A stretch of DNA of 44,267 nt, from contig PBJD01000008.1 in NCBI GenBank assembly GCA_002720635.1, positions 1 through 44,267 of the forward strand, in the 5' to 3' direction. Position 1 is the stretch's first letter; the number at the start of each line of letters is the position of its first letter. Positions 8,761-16,655 of this stretch are shown here, piece by piece. The DNA comes from Flavobacteriales bacterium (GTDB lineage: Bacteria > Bacteroidota > Bacteroidia > Flavobacteriales_C > GCA-002722245). Made by a program: the position numbers and the translations under genes. The notes beneath the pieces were generated by a model that was not told where the DNA came from, made no database searches, and worked only from the letters and a program-made list of their open reading frames with translations.

Positions 8761-9561
8761 ATGCAGGAAGAGCATGGAACAAAAGTTCCTACAAATCAAC
8801 TTATCCGATACGCAATATTATTTTACTGGTCACTTTTCTGGCTTTTTAATATCGTTGATAAGTTTATTGGTGGCAGTTTATTCCTTTGGGTAGGAAGAGA
8901 CCGATTTGCTCAATTCCAAAAGTTTTTCGCTTCGGCAGGATTAGAGTCACCAATAATTGCCGATGCAGCCTTGATTATTGCTGCAGGACTCGAAGTTTTT
9001 GCTTTTGTTTTTTTCGCTGGAGCTCTAATTCATTTTTTACAGAGAAAACAAGAGTCGTCTCGTTCCTGGTTTTTTGCGGGGATTCTATTTACGTTGATTA
9101 CTTTCACAGTCTTTTCAATTGGTGACCATATTTTTGGTGATAGATTTGAACTTCTCGAACATACTTTATTCTGGTTTTTAACCCTTTTCTCATGGATTGC
9201 TTTTATACGCTTGAATAAAAACACGTCTCCCCAACCGTTATTGGATAAAAAGCAATTGGCTGCAGCTTCTCTTCTAGGAGTTTTATTGGTTTCTATAACA
9301 AGTATTTCTATTTTCAACTACAACTCAAATTACTTTTCTCGCAGAACAGACGCTCTCAATGCCGAAAAAGTGGGTGAAAATATTTACAAAGTTTCGTTTC
9401 CATTTTTAGGGGGTAGTACTGTTTTTGAAAAATCTATCGATAGATTTAAAAAAGAATACCCTGAAAAATCTATCAATCACATTTACACTGTACCAAATCC
9501 ACTTCGATTAAAGAAAGCGGATGGCTTAATTTTTTACATTTTAACTGAAGATAAAAAATGA
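8761..9561 (+). CDS. Membrane protein with C-terminal extracytoplasmic domain, paralogue A
   Basis: 266 residues with about five predicted membrane segments in the first 185 residues. A soluble C-terminal part of about 75 residues follows. The sequence contains a conserved-looking VGRDRFAQFQKFF and HIFGDRFELLEH, then ITSISI and FPFL. The next gene repeats these same landmarks in the same order, showing a tandem duplication followed by divergence. The N-terminal helices with LFWLFNIVDKFI are reminiscent of DoxX-like small membrane proteins, but the resemblance is weak and no function is claimed. Its stop overlaps the start of the next gene by four bases (ATGA), implying translational coupling. 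Confidence 0.8.
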   Translation: MQEEHGTKVPTNQLIRYAILFYWSLFWLFNIVDKFIGGSLFLWVGRDRFAQFQKFFASAGLESPIIADAALIIAAGLEVFAFVFFAGALIHFLQRKQESSRSWFFAGILFTLITFTVFSIGDHIFGDRFELLEHTLFWFLTLFSWIAFIRLNKNTSPQPLLDKKQLAAASLLGVLLVSITSISIFNYNSNYFSRRTDALNAEKVGENIYKVSFPFLGGSTVFEKSIDRFKKEYPEKSINHIYTVPNPLRLKKADGLIFYILTEDKK

Positions 9562-10337
9562 AGGAGAGAGCAATAGTTCGTTTTTCAATACTGATTTTCT
9601 GGACGTTTTTCTGGGGACTTAGTGTAGCGGATAAAATCATACCAGATGTACATAATTTATGGGTTGGAAAAGATTTCTTTGCATTATTTGTTAAATTTTT
9701 CGGATCCCTTGGACTTAAAAATCCAATTTTTGCTACTTCTGCTTTAGCTGTTGTCTCTGCTTTGGAAGTGATTAATTTTGTATTTTATTTACTGGCAATT
9801 ATCAACTTCTCAAAGAAAAAAGGAAATATCGCAGAAAAATGGTTTTTCAGAGCTGTTTTCGCATCTATGATATTATTTAGCTTGTTTTCCATTGCCGACC
9901 AGGTTTTTGGCGATCGATTTCAGCTTTTAGAGCACGGTTTATTTTGGCTGATTCTAATTGCTTCGTGGTTTTTGTTTAAATACGTTACAAATTCCGAAGA
10001 TCATGCAATTTCATTCAAAAATTCCAGGAGTTTTAAATTCACCGTATTGATTGGTTTTGTTCTTACTATTATTACATCCATTTCAATAGTTGACTTTTCC
10101 AACAAAACGTTTTCCAACGTAGATTCTCCTGTTACCGGAGAAGAAGTTGCTTCAGGCGTATTCAAGTTTAACTTCCCTTTCCTCGCAGATAAATTAGTTT
10201 GGGAAAAAACCATTAATACTTTCAAGGATAATCACCCTGAATTAAAAATAAATTACATTTATACAGGCCCGTCAGAATTGAACTCAAAAAAGAAAACTCA
10301 CTTATTGCTCTATGTTTTTACAGAAAAAAACAAATAA
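9558..10337 (+). CDS. Membrane protein with C-terminal extracytoplasmic domain, paralogue B
   Basis: 259 residues, clearly related to the preceding protein. Shared positions include LWVGKD.FALF.KFFGSLGL, SIADQVFGDRFQLLEHGLFW, TIITSISI, FPFLADK and YIYTGPS, in the same order and spacing, but with many substitutions between. The protein has about five membrane segments and a soluble tail ending in a Lys-rich stretch. It starts inside the stop of paralogue A (ATGA) and so is very likely co-translated with it. This invites a heterodimer hypothesis, which the sequence alone cannot confirm. It ends just before a hairpin and T-run. Confidence 0.8.
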   Translation: MKERAIVRFSILIFWTFFWGLSVADKIIPDVHNLWVGKDFFALFVKFFGSLGLKNPIFATSALAVVSALEVINFVFYLLAIINFSKKKGNIAEKWFFRAVFASMILFSLFSIADQVFGDRFQLLEHGLFWLILIASWFLFKYVTNSEDHAISFKNSRSFKFTVLIGFVLTIITSISIVDFSNKTFSNVDSPVTGEEVASGVFKFNFPFLADKLVWEKTINTFKDNHPELKINYIYTGPSELNSKKKTHLLLYVFTEKNK

Positions 10338-10387
10338 GACCTAATAAATAAACTTAGGTAAAACACTATCAATATGGTATAACGTTT

Positions 10388-10427
10388 AAAAAAGAACAAC
10401 AAATTTTAACTCTGTTGTTATTTTTTT
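10388..10427. terminator. Likely bidirectional terminator
   Basis: A 7-base inverted repeat, AACAACA at 10395-10401 and TGTTGTT at 10413-10419, is flanked by an A-run on the left and a T-run (10421-10427) on the right. It therefore works for transcripts arriving from either side. It separates the tandem membrane paralogues (plus strand) from the cupredoxin gene (minus strand) and overlaps the cupredoxin stop codon. The stem is short and AT-rich, so the strength is uncertain. Confidence 0.5.
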
Positions 10428-11008
10428 ATCAATTTTCCCGAGACAGTTTCCTTATTGGCATTTATTATTTTATATAGATAAATTCCAACAGGCAGTTCAT
10501 CTGTTAGTAATTTATAATTGTCGTTAGTTATTAACTCATTAACTTCCAACTTACCTATTACGCTGTATAAATAAACCTCTCCTCCATTACAACCTTTTAC
10601 GAATACTGAATTTTGAAATGGATTAGGGAATATGTTTGAATGAGATGCATAATCTCGACCTTGAACAGAAGTATTGCTTTGCACTATTACTTTTCCCTTC
10701 ATTCCAGCATTAGCATGAGGATTACATTGAAAATCAAACTCTCCCGCAATTGAAAAAACATGTTTGTAAGTCCACCCGGAACCAACAGAATTACCAAAAC
10801 TCTCAGGGTTATTCGGAAATGTCTCTTGAGTCCCATTGATATTATGAGAACCGCCCGTGTTTATAAATGTTACCGTGTCACCAATTTCAATTGTTAATTG
10901 TGATGGCGAAAATGACATACCGGAAGTAGATATTGTATGATTTGTTTGAGCCGCAGAAATAAGGCTGAAAAGCAAAGAAAAAACCAAAGTGAAATTTTTG
11001 ATGCTCAT
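10418..11008 (-). CDS. Secreted cupredoxin (plastocyanin/azurin-like) with T9SS sorting domain
   Basis: A signal peptide (residues 1-20, ending SAAQ) precedes a single cupredoxin domain of about 90 residues. Type-1 copper ligands are visible: His55 (GGSHNING), Cys95, His98 and Met103 in FQCNPHANAGMKGKV. The last 70 residues look like a type A T9SS C-terminal domain: FPNPFQNSVFVKG, then GIYLYKI and the ending GKLIKK. So the protein is predicted to be exported through the Sec system, then across the outer membrane by the type IX system and released or attached. Blue-copper domains usually carry electrons; the partner is unknown. A 10-base inverted repeat lies about 60 bases upstream of the start. 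Confidence 0.93.
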   Translation of the reverse strand: MSIKNFTLVFSLLFSLISAAQTNHTISTSGMSFSPSQLTIEIGDTVTFINTGGSHNINGTQETFPNNPESFGNSVGSGWTYKHVFSIAGEFDFQCNPHANAGMKGKVIVQSNTSVQGRDYASHSNIFPNPFQNSVFVKGCNGGEVYLYSVIGKLEVNELITNDNYKLLTDELPVGIYLYKIINANKETVSGKLIKK

Positions 11009-11068
11009 ATTGTTTTATTTTTTCGATTAAACGAAAGCTTAATATCAGCAAATTTTAATCGTTTTGCA

Positions 11069-11089
11069 AAAATCATTTAAAATGATTTT
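11069..11089. repeat. AT-rich inverted repeat upstream of cupredoxin gene
   Basis: Perfect 10-base arms AAAATCATTT and AAATGATTTT around one central base. The centre is about 70 bases upstream of the cupredoxin start codon, in the expected promoter region. It could be an operator for a dimeric regulator. At this base composition a 10-base arm pair can arise by chance in a window this size, so it is only suggestive. Confidence 0.35.
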
Positions 11090-11180
11090 ATAGTTCCAGA
11101 AAAAACCTTTTACATTACCGATTTATAATTTTTTAAGAATAAAGTTGTTGTATCCTGAATTCATCGATTTGATAATTCAC

Positions 11181-11564
11181 TTAACTCATTCGGTTTATAC
11201 TGTAGGGGTTTAATATTTTATTAATCACATAATATCCCCCTCCTCCCATACAGTACATGAGAACATCGAACCAATCTCCTGTATATCGACTGCTAAATCG
11301 GGGAAGCACAAATTCAAAAAGGAATGAGAAATAAAGAACACCAAAAATAATCTTAGTTATGGATAAACTGAAATTAATTTTTAAGATTCTGAATATCGCT
11401 TCAACTAAATAAAAAACAATAGGCATACAGATTAAATCCGCTAAATAATAGTTTAAAAAACTCTTATTCGGGATATGAAATTTCACATACAAAGTCCAGG
11501 CGTATAAAGCAGTAAACAATATATGTAAAATATGGTATGTCAAAAAAGTTAGCCTGGAAGCCAT
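11181..11564 (-). CDS. Small membrane protein, VanZ-like/'magnesium citrate transporter'-type family
   Basis: 127 residues with four hydrophobic helices. The start is placed at the ATG at 11564 (MASRLTFLTYHILH). The longer open frame back to 11630 would run through the coding part of the upstream gene, so it is not chosen. Features include NYYLADLICMPIVF and a C-terminal FEFVLPRFSSRYTGDWFDVLMYCMG segment. A similar pattern of polar residues occurs in a small Bacteroidota membrane family often labelled 'magnesium citrate secondary transporter', a label without strong support that I know of. It overlaps the preceding zinc-ribbon gene by 16 bases, so the two are likely translated together. Confidence 0.68.
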   Translation of the reverse strand: MASRLTFLTYHILHILFTALYAWTLYVKFHIPNKSFLNYYLADLICMPIVFYLVEAIFRILKINFSLSITKIIFGVLYFSFLFEFVLPRFSSRYTGDWFDVLMYCMGGGGYYVINKILNPYSINRMS

Positions 11565-11839
11565 GCAACTAGAAAAGCAATAAAAGATAAAATAGAAAAG
11601 TAGACAAACCAAATAGAGTATCCAAACCAATAAGTCAACTTAAGGATTGGATTTTTTGTGTTTTTCCACTTTTTTAAAACCAGATCTATTTTTTCGGGTT
11701 CTGCAGATTCTTTTTGTGTTTTAACGTCTCTTATTTTTTGAACCCGAACTCGCTTTGGGTTTGAATCAAAACCACATTTTGGACAAACATCCGTTGAAAT
11801 CCAAACACCACAGCCTGAGCATTTTCTTTCAACTAACAT
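11549..11839 (-). CDS. Zinc-ribbon membrane protein, function unknown
   Basis: 96 residues. The N-terminus holds a zinc-ribbon: Cys7 and Cys10 (CSGC) and Cys19 and Cys22 (CPKC), as in many bacterial zinc-ribbon headed membrane proteins. A polar, Lys/Glu-rich linker follows (about 24-65). One or two hydrophobic helices close the protein (SIWFVYFSILSFIAFLVAWL). The ribbon would be cytoplasmic if the helix is a simple anchor. Function unknown. It shares 16 bases with the next gene. The 240-base region upstream to the SDR gene at 12079 holds no further gene that I can see, only AT-rich sequence with presumed promoters in both directions. Confidence 0.7.
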   Translation of the reverse strand: MLVERKCSGCGVWISTDVCPKCGFDSNPKRVRVQKIRDVKTQKESAEPEKIDLVLKKWKNTKNPILKLTYWFGYSIWFVYFSILSFIAFLVAWLPG

Positions 11840-12078
11840 AGTATATTATTGATTTTTATAAATAACTTTTCAAGTATTAAATAACAAATATAAAAGTAGC
11901 TTGCTTACTTGTGTTATATTTCAGCATAAAATTACAGTGACTTTTTATTGTATGCATGTTTTAAGAAGTAAAAACTCATTATCAATATTTACTATCAAAA
12001 AAAATATTTTTATTCTTCATAAAATATCATCTTAAGGTGTGATTTCAATTTGTTGTTCATCATTTAAAAATCAATAAA

Positions 12079-12774
12079 ATGAAAAATTATGTTATAATAG
12101 GAGGTTCCTCAGGGATTGGTAATGAGTTGGTAAAAATCATTGAAAAACAGGGAGATAATATTATTGCCACATACAATTCAAACGAGATACAGAGTAGGGA
12201 AAATGTACAGTATTTTAAGTTTGATGTTAATCAAGATGTTTTACCACTGGAAAATCTGCCAGATGAAATTCATGGTTTAGCGTATTGTCCTGGAGCAATT
12301 AATTTAAAACCATTCACACGATTCAAAGAAGAAGATTTTATAGAAGATTTTAAATTTCAAGTGCTCGGAGCGACGCGGATAATTCAGCATATCTTACCCA
12401 ACCTAAAAAAAAGCGGTAATGCATCCATTGTCTTGTTCTCAACCATTGCTGTGCAATCTGGATTCAATTACCATACTCAAGTTGCAATGTCCAAAGGCGC
12501 TATTGAGGGCTTAACACGTTCATTGGCTGCTGAATTATCACCTTCTATTCGAGTTAATGCTGTTGCTCCTTCCTTAACAAATACAAATTTGGCCAGTAGA
12601 TTTCTAAATAGTGAAGAAAAAATAAAAGTTCAATCTGAAAATAATCCATTAAAAAAAGTAGGAGATCCAAAAGATATTGCAGAAGCTGCAGCCTTTCTAT
12701 TAAAGCCTAATTCATCCTGGGTTACAGGTCAAATAATACACATTGATGGTGGTTATTCAGTTGTAAAAAAATAA
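12079..12774 (+). CDS. SDR-fold protein with non-canonical active site
   Basis: 231 residues of the short-chain dehydrogenase/reductase fold. The NAD(P)-binding motif is GGSSGIGNELV (residues 8-18), and the C-terminus is typical (RVNAVAPSLTNTNLA, then VTGQIIHIDGGYSV). The catalytic residues are changed. The YxxxK position reads VAMSK (Val135 to Lys139), so the catalytic Tyr is absent, although a Tyr131 sits four residues before it. The usual NNAG loop reads YCPG, and the structural Asn site reads Gln94. The Ser region (FSTIAVQSG) is kept. A group of bacterial SDRs with 'QVA.SKGAIEGLTR' shares these changes, so this is a lineage feature rather than decay. Substrate unknown. Confidence 0.9.
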   Translation: MKNYVIIGGSSGIGNELVKIIEKQGDNIIATYNSNEIQSRENVQYFKFDVNQDVLPLENLPDEIHGLAYCPGAINLKPFTRFKEEDFIEDFKFQVLGATRIIQHILPNLKKSGNASIVLFSTIAVQSGFNYHTQVAMSKGAIEGLTRSLAAELSPSIRVNAVAPSLTNTNLASRFLNSEEKIKVQSENNPLKKVGDPKDIAEAAAFLLKPNSSWVTGQIIHIDGGYSVVKK

Positions 12775-12806
12775 TTTCTCGACAAGCCTGTGAAAATGAA
12801 GAACAA

Positions 12807-12833
12807 AAAAGCCCCACAAATTGCAGGGCTTTT
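12807..12833. terminator. Bidirectional rho-independent terminator
   Basis: An 8-base stem AAAAGCCC (12807-12814) and GGGCTTTT (12826-12833) with an 11-base loop, with A's before and T's after. Placed exactly between the convergent SDR and mdh genes, it can end both transcripts. Confidence 0.85.
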
Positions 12834-12854
12834 AATTATTAGTAATTATAGTAC

Positions 12855-13802
12855 TTAAGCTTCCGCTTCAGCGTTCATTTTTGTTAAAACTGACATCACA
12901 TCTTTAACTGCTACAGCAGACTCTTCTAATAATGCCTGCTCATCAGCCGTTAAATTCAATTCAATGATTTTTTCAATACCTTCTTTACCAAGCACACAAG
13001 GAACTCCCAAATAAACGTCTTTTAGTCCGAACTCACCAGTTAGCCATGCACAAACAGGGAAAATTCTTTTTTGATCCCTGACGATTGCCTCAACCATTTG
13101 CGCAGCAGCAGCACCTGGAGCATACCAGGCCGATGTACCCATGAGGTTTACCAATTCACCACCTCCTTTTTTGGTTCTTTCAACAATAGCATTTAATTTT
13201 TCTTCTGAAACTAAATCGGTAACAGGAACTCCTCCAACGTTTGTAAATCTTGGAAGTGGAACCATTGTATCACCGTGTCCTCCCAATAATAATGCCTGAA
13301 TATCTTTTACTGAAACTCCTGTTTCATCAGCTAAGAAAGCTTTGTAACGAGCAGTATCCAATATACCAGCCATTCCCATAACCTTATTCGATGCTTTTTG
13401 AGCTGTTAAATAAGCACAATAAGTCATAACGTCTAATGGATTAGATACAACTATAATAATTGCATCAGGAGAATGTTTAATTACGTTTTCAGTTACTGAT
13501 TTTACAATACCAGCGTTCGTTGCAATTAAATCATCACGGCTCATACCTGGCTTTCTGGGTAATCCGGATGTAATTACAACTACATCAGAACCTGCAGTTT
13601 TCGTGTAATCGTTCGTTGAACCAACTGTTTTTGTGTTATACATATTTACTGCGGCAGTTTGCCACATATCTAAGGACTTCCCTTCTGCAACACCTTCTTT
13701 GATGTCTAATAAAACAACCTCAGTTGCCAGTTCTTTGTGTGCGCAGACGTTAGCACAAGTTGCTCCAACGTTACCAGCACCTACAACAGTAATCTTACTC
13801 AT
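12855..13802 (-). CDS. mdh: Malate dehydrogenase (NAD-dependent)
   Basis: 315 residues of the LDH/MDH superfamily. The N-terminus gives VVGAGNVGATCANV, the NAD-binding glycine motif, with Asp at the end of strand 2 (VVLLDIKEG) selecting NAD. GLPRKPGMSRDDL carries the substrate-binding arginines typical of malate rather than lactate dehydrogenase. VVSNPLDVMTY follows the NAD-site strand. LLLGGHGDTMVPLPR supplies the catalytic His (in HGD). The enzyme interconverts malate and oxaloacetate in the TCA cycle in the cytoplasm. It stands alone with about 120 bases before the next gene upstream, and a strong terminator sits behind it. Confidence 0.97.
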   Translation of the reverse strand: MSKITVVGAGNVGATCANVCAHKELATEVVLLDIKEGVAEGKSLDMWQTAAVNMYNTKTVGSTNDYTKTAGSDVVVITSGLPRKPGMSRDDLIATNAGIVKSVTENVIKHSPDAIIIVVSNPLDVMTYCAYLTAQKASNKVMGMAGILDTARYKAFLADETGVSVKDIQALLLGGHGDTMVPLPRFTNVGGVPVTDLVSEEKLNAIVERTKKGGGELVNLMGTSAWYAPGAAAAQMVEAIVRDQKRIFPVCAWLTGEFGLKDVYLGVPCVLGKEGIEKIIELNLTADEQALLEESAVAVKDVMSVLTKMNAEAEA

Positions 13803-13925
13803 AATATAAATTGTTAAAAATAGATGTAAAAAATTGAAAAGCTAAAATAGTCATTCAGTGTCAGATATTAAAAGAATAAGCAGTTTAGTTTAAATGGTTT
13901 ATGAATTTAATTCAAAAATTCATTC

Positions 13926-14153
13926 TTAATCATCTAAAATATCATTTAACGGTTTTCTTTTCTTAATTTTTTTCCAAAAAACATCCAGATAACTGAGGAC
14001 TATGAAACAATATATTAAATAGTAGATGTACTGAATATATTGACTTGTCAAACCCAACTCATCACTCATAATTATTATTAAAACAGATACAAAAACTAAT
14101 GTGATCAACACTAATCTCCAATTGGAAATTTCGCTTTTAAAGAAATTTTTCAT
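13926..14153 (-). CDS. Small two-helix membrane protein, function unknown
   Basis: 75 residues with two hydrophobic helices (about 14-31 and 40-57), then a basic stretch KKIKKRKP and an acidic end (NDILDD). I do not recognise a family. Its start codon overlaps the stop of the upstream M16 gene by four bases (14150-14153), so it belongs to the M16 operon. The overlap and clean membrane pattern support a real gene. Confidence 0.65.
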   Translation of the reverse strand: MKNFFKSEISNWRLVLITLVFVSVLIIIMSDELGLTSQYIQYIYYLIYCFIVLSYLDVFWKKIKKRKPLNDILDD

Positions 14154-15418
14154 GCATGCTTGCCTCCCGCCTTAACGAACACAAAATCCTCCCATTTTAA
14201 GTATTGAATTGAAATTTTTTGAATCCCCTCTGGATTTATGGTCTCGAGTGTTTTTATATACTCATCATAGTAACTCCAACCCAAACCAAATGAATCAACG
14301 GAAAAAAAGCGATCTATTTGTTCAAAGGCACCATCAAACCCTTTCAAAAGGTTCCCTTTTAAATAATTTTTTAAAATGTCCAGCTCTTTTTCTGAAATCA
14401 GTTCATTTTGAAGTCTGGTGATTTCCTTTTTTATTTCTTTAAAGGTATCGTCCCCTTTATCATGTAACACGTCTGCTGAAATTACTAAACTGGTAGCTTC
14501 TTCATAATTAATAATAGTCGAGTGGATTCCATACGTCCAACCTTTTTCTTCTCTGATATTTTGCATTAATCTCGACCCGAAATAACCACCTAATAAAGCA
14601 TTTGTTATGGATATCTGATGATAATCCGGATGTGTTTTTCCTGGCAATAATTTTCCCAGCATTACGCTGCATTGTTCCGAATCTTTTGAAATGATATGCA
14701 GTTCCTTTTTCGGGTTGCACTTTTTTGCCTCTTTTTTAGTTCCTTTTGAACTTATTTCCAATGACTCCAAAAAGTTTGTGAGTAATACTTTAGATTTAGT
14801 GGAAATGCTTCCTGAAACTAAAAATTTAAAGGGAGTATTAACGATATAATCATAAACAAAAGACTTCGACATCTGATATTCTACATTATCAAAGTCTTTA
14901 TAGTGCGCAACTTTTCCGTATTCACTTTCATTGAACAAAACCTCTGCAAATCTTTGGCGAGCTAAAAAGGATGTTTTCTCACAGTCCACCATAAAATCAT
15001 TTTTTTCCTTTTGAAGAAGACGGTTAAACTCTTCTTCTGGCAAATTGGGATGAGTAATAACTTCCTTAATCAAATCCAATAGTGCGTTTAAATTCCTCTC
15101 GAGAACAAAAAAAGAAAGTGTCCCGAAATCCTTGAAAACATCCATTCCATAATATACTCCAAGACCATTTATAGATTCTTTAAATGCTTTTCCGTTTATT
15201 TTTTTTGACCCATCGCGTAAAATATCAAAAGCCAAAGAAGCAACCAATGGTTGTGATTGGTATTTAGAACCTGCATTGTATACCAATTCCAATTTTAATA
15301 ACGGTGCACTTCCTCCATTAACATAGTTGACCTCAACTCCATTCACTATCTCTTTTTGAACACTGAGTTTTGTTAACTCAATTTGATTTTTAATTTCGGG
15401 AGCTATACTTCTATCCAT
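14150..15418 (-). CDS. M16 family peptidase-like subunit lacking the zinc site
   Basis: 422 residues with the M16 fold but without the HxxEH zinc motif; the expected position reads LVASLAFDILRDGSK. The family's C-terminal domain landmark is kept as LGGYFGSRLMQNIREEKGWTYG, where the Arg and Tyr help bind and position the substrate. This fits the non-catalytic partner of an M16B heterodimer, as in mitochondrial MPP alpha/beta and bacterial two-gene M16B proteases. The catalytic partner lies immediately upstream, with an 8-base overlap. No signal peptide is apparent, so localisation is probably cytoplasmic, though some relatives are exported. Confidence 0.94.
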   Translation of the reverse strand: MDRSIAPEIKNQIELTKLSVQKEIVNGVEVNYVNGGSAPLLKLELVYNAGSKYQSQPLVASLAFDILRDGSKKINGKAFKESINGLGVYYGMDVFKDFGTLSFFVLERNLNALLDLIKEVITHPNLPEEEFNRLLQKEKNDFMVDCEKTSFLARQRFAEVLFNESEYGKVAHYKDFDNVEYQMSKSFVYDYIVNTPFKFLVSGSISTKSKVLLTNFLESLEISSKGTKKEAKKCNPKKELHIISKDSEQCSVMLGKLLPGKTHPDYHQISITNALLGGYFGSRLMQNIREEKGWTYGIHSTIINYEEATSLVISADVLHDKGDDTFKEIKKEITRLQNELISEKELDILKNYLKGNLLKGFDGAFEQIDRFFSVDSFGLGWSYYDEYIKTLETINPEGIQKISIQYLKWEDFVFVKAGGKHA

Positions 15419-16655
15419 TACTCGATTTTATTACATGTAGTTTACTAAGTGTACTTTCTTTCAGGGTTTCCTGAACCCAGGTTTGAACGTGTAAGGTTTG
15501 AACTGATTGATAGGCTTTTAATTCTAAATTAATGTTCTCAACATCGTTACATAGCTCTGCATAAGATAGGTTCATGGCTTTATTCATTACATTCATTTCA
15601 CCATAAACATGCGCTGTCTCAAACTTGTTTTTAACCTTCTGAAGATTTTCATTGGAAATCCCTTGTTTCTTAAGTTGATTAATGATGCGCCAAATTTCTT
15701 TTTCAACGGTTTCAAATTCAACTCCATCGTTTATCTTTCCTGAAATTATCAACATCCCTGGTCCTCTATCTCCTGTGAGATAGGCACTAATGTTGGACAC
15801 CAATTTTAACTCAATTGCCAATTTTTGATACAATAATGAACTTTCATCACGTCCTAAAATGTCACTGGTCAGGTCAGCAATGGGGAAATCATTATCTGTC
15901 CTTGAACCAACTTTAAAAGACCATAAAAATGCATTTAGCGGAACAGATTCCTCAACGGTCTCAACCCTTTGTTCGAGTTGCTGTCTTTCTTCAATTTTAG
16001 GTTGGCGAGCAATTTCAGAAGAAGGTATATCCCCAAACCATTTTTTTACCAACACAAACGTCTCTTCATAATCAATGTCTCCACAAATCGATAAAACGCA
16101 ATTGTTTGGGGCATAAAACTGTTGGTAAAAATGTTTGGCATCTTCCAGGGTTACTTTTTCAATATGACTTATTTCCAATCCAATTGTTGACCACTGGTAT
16201 GGATGGTCTTTGTAGGTTAATTTTCTTAGCTGTGCTAGATTATTGCCATAAGGTTGATTTAAATACCGCTGTTTAAACTCCTCTATAACTACCTGACGTT
16301 GGACCTCCAAACTTTTTTTATCCAAATTTAATTGAAACATTCGGTCCGCTTCCAACCACAAGGCCAATTCCAAATTATTTTTAGGTAGAGTTATATAATA
16401 ATTAGTATAATCATTGGTGGTAAAAGCATTGTTTTGACCTCCTGCGTTTTGAACTTGAACATCGTAATCTGGAGCGTTTTTACTTCCCGAAAACATGAGG
16501 TGCTCAAAATAGTGAGCTAAACCTGTCATATCTGGATTTTCATCCCGAGCTCCAACATCAAATGCTAAATTAATTGCAGCTATTGGTGTGGATTTATCCT
16601 GATGAAGAATGACTTTTAAACCATTATCGAGTTGATACTTTTTGTAGTTAATCAT
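15411..16655 (-). CDS. M16 family zinc metallopeptidase, catalytic subunit
   Basis: 414 residues with the inverted zinc motif HYFEH (His48, Glu51, His52) and a downstream acidic ligand in VVIEEFKQRY (about Glu125 or Glu126), giving the complete HxxEH...E site of M16 proteases. The C-terminal half is the second homologous domain. No N-terminal signal is evident. It should pair with the M16 protein encoded just after it, which lacks zinc ligands but keeps the substrate-positioning Arg/Tyr. The start overlaps the preceding gene by eight bases, and the end overlaps the next gene by eight bases. Substrates are probably small, unstructured peptides. Confidence 0.96.
   Translation of the reverse strand: MINYKKYQLDNGLKVILHQDKSTPIAAINLAFDVGARDENPDMTGLAHYFEHLMFSGSKNAPDYDVQVQNAGGQNNAFTTNDYTNYYITLPKNNLELALWLEADRMFQLNLDKKSLEVQRQVVIEEFKQRYLNQPYGNNLAQLRKLTYKDHPYQWSTIGLEISHIEKVTLEDAKHFYQQFYAPNNCVLSICGDIDYEETFVLVKKWFGDIPSSEIARQPKIEERQQLEQRVETVEESVPLNAFLWSFKVGSRTDNDFPIADLTSDILGRDESSLLYQKLAIELKLVSNISAYLTGDRGPGMLIISGKINDGVEFETVEKEIWRIINQLKKQGISNENLQKVKNKFETAHVYGEMNVMNKAMNLSYAELCNDVENINLELKAYQSVQTLHVQTWVQETLKESTLSKLHVIKSSNG

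Noticed and set aside
11181-11630. Longer start for the small membrane protein at 11630
   Set aside because: It would run 22 extra codons back inside the zinc-ribbon gene; the ATG at 11564 gives a normal N-terminus and a short overlap.
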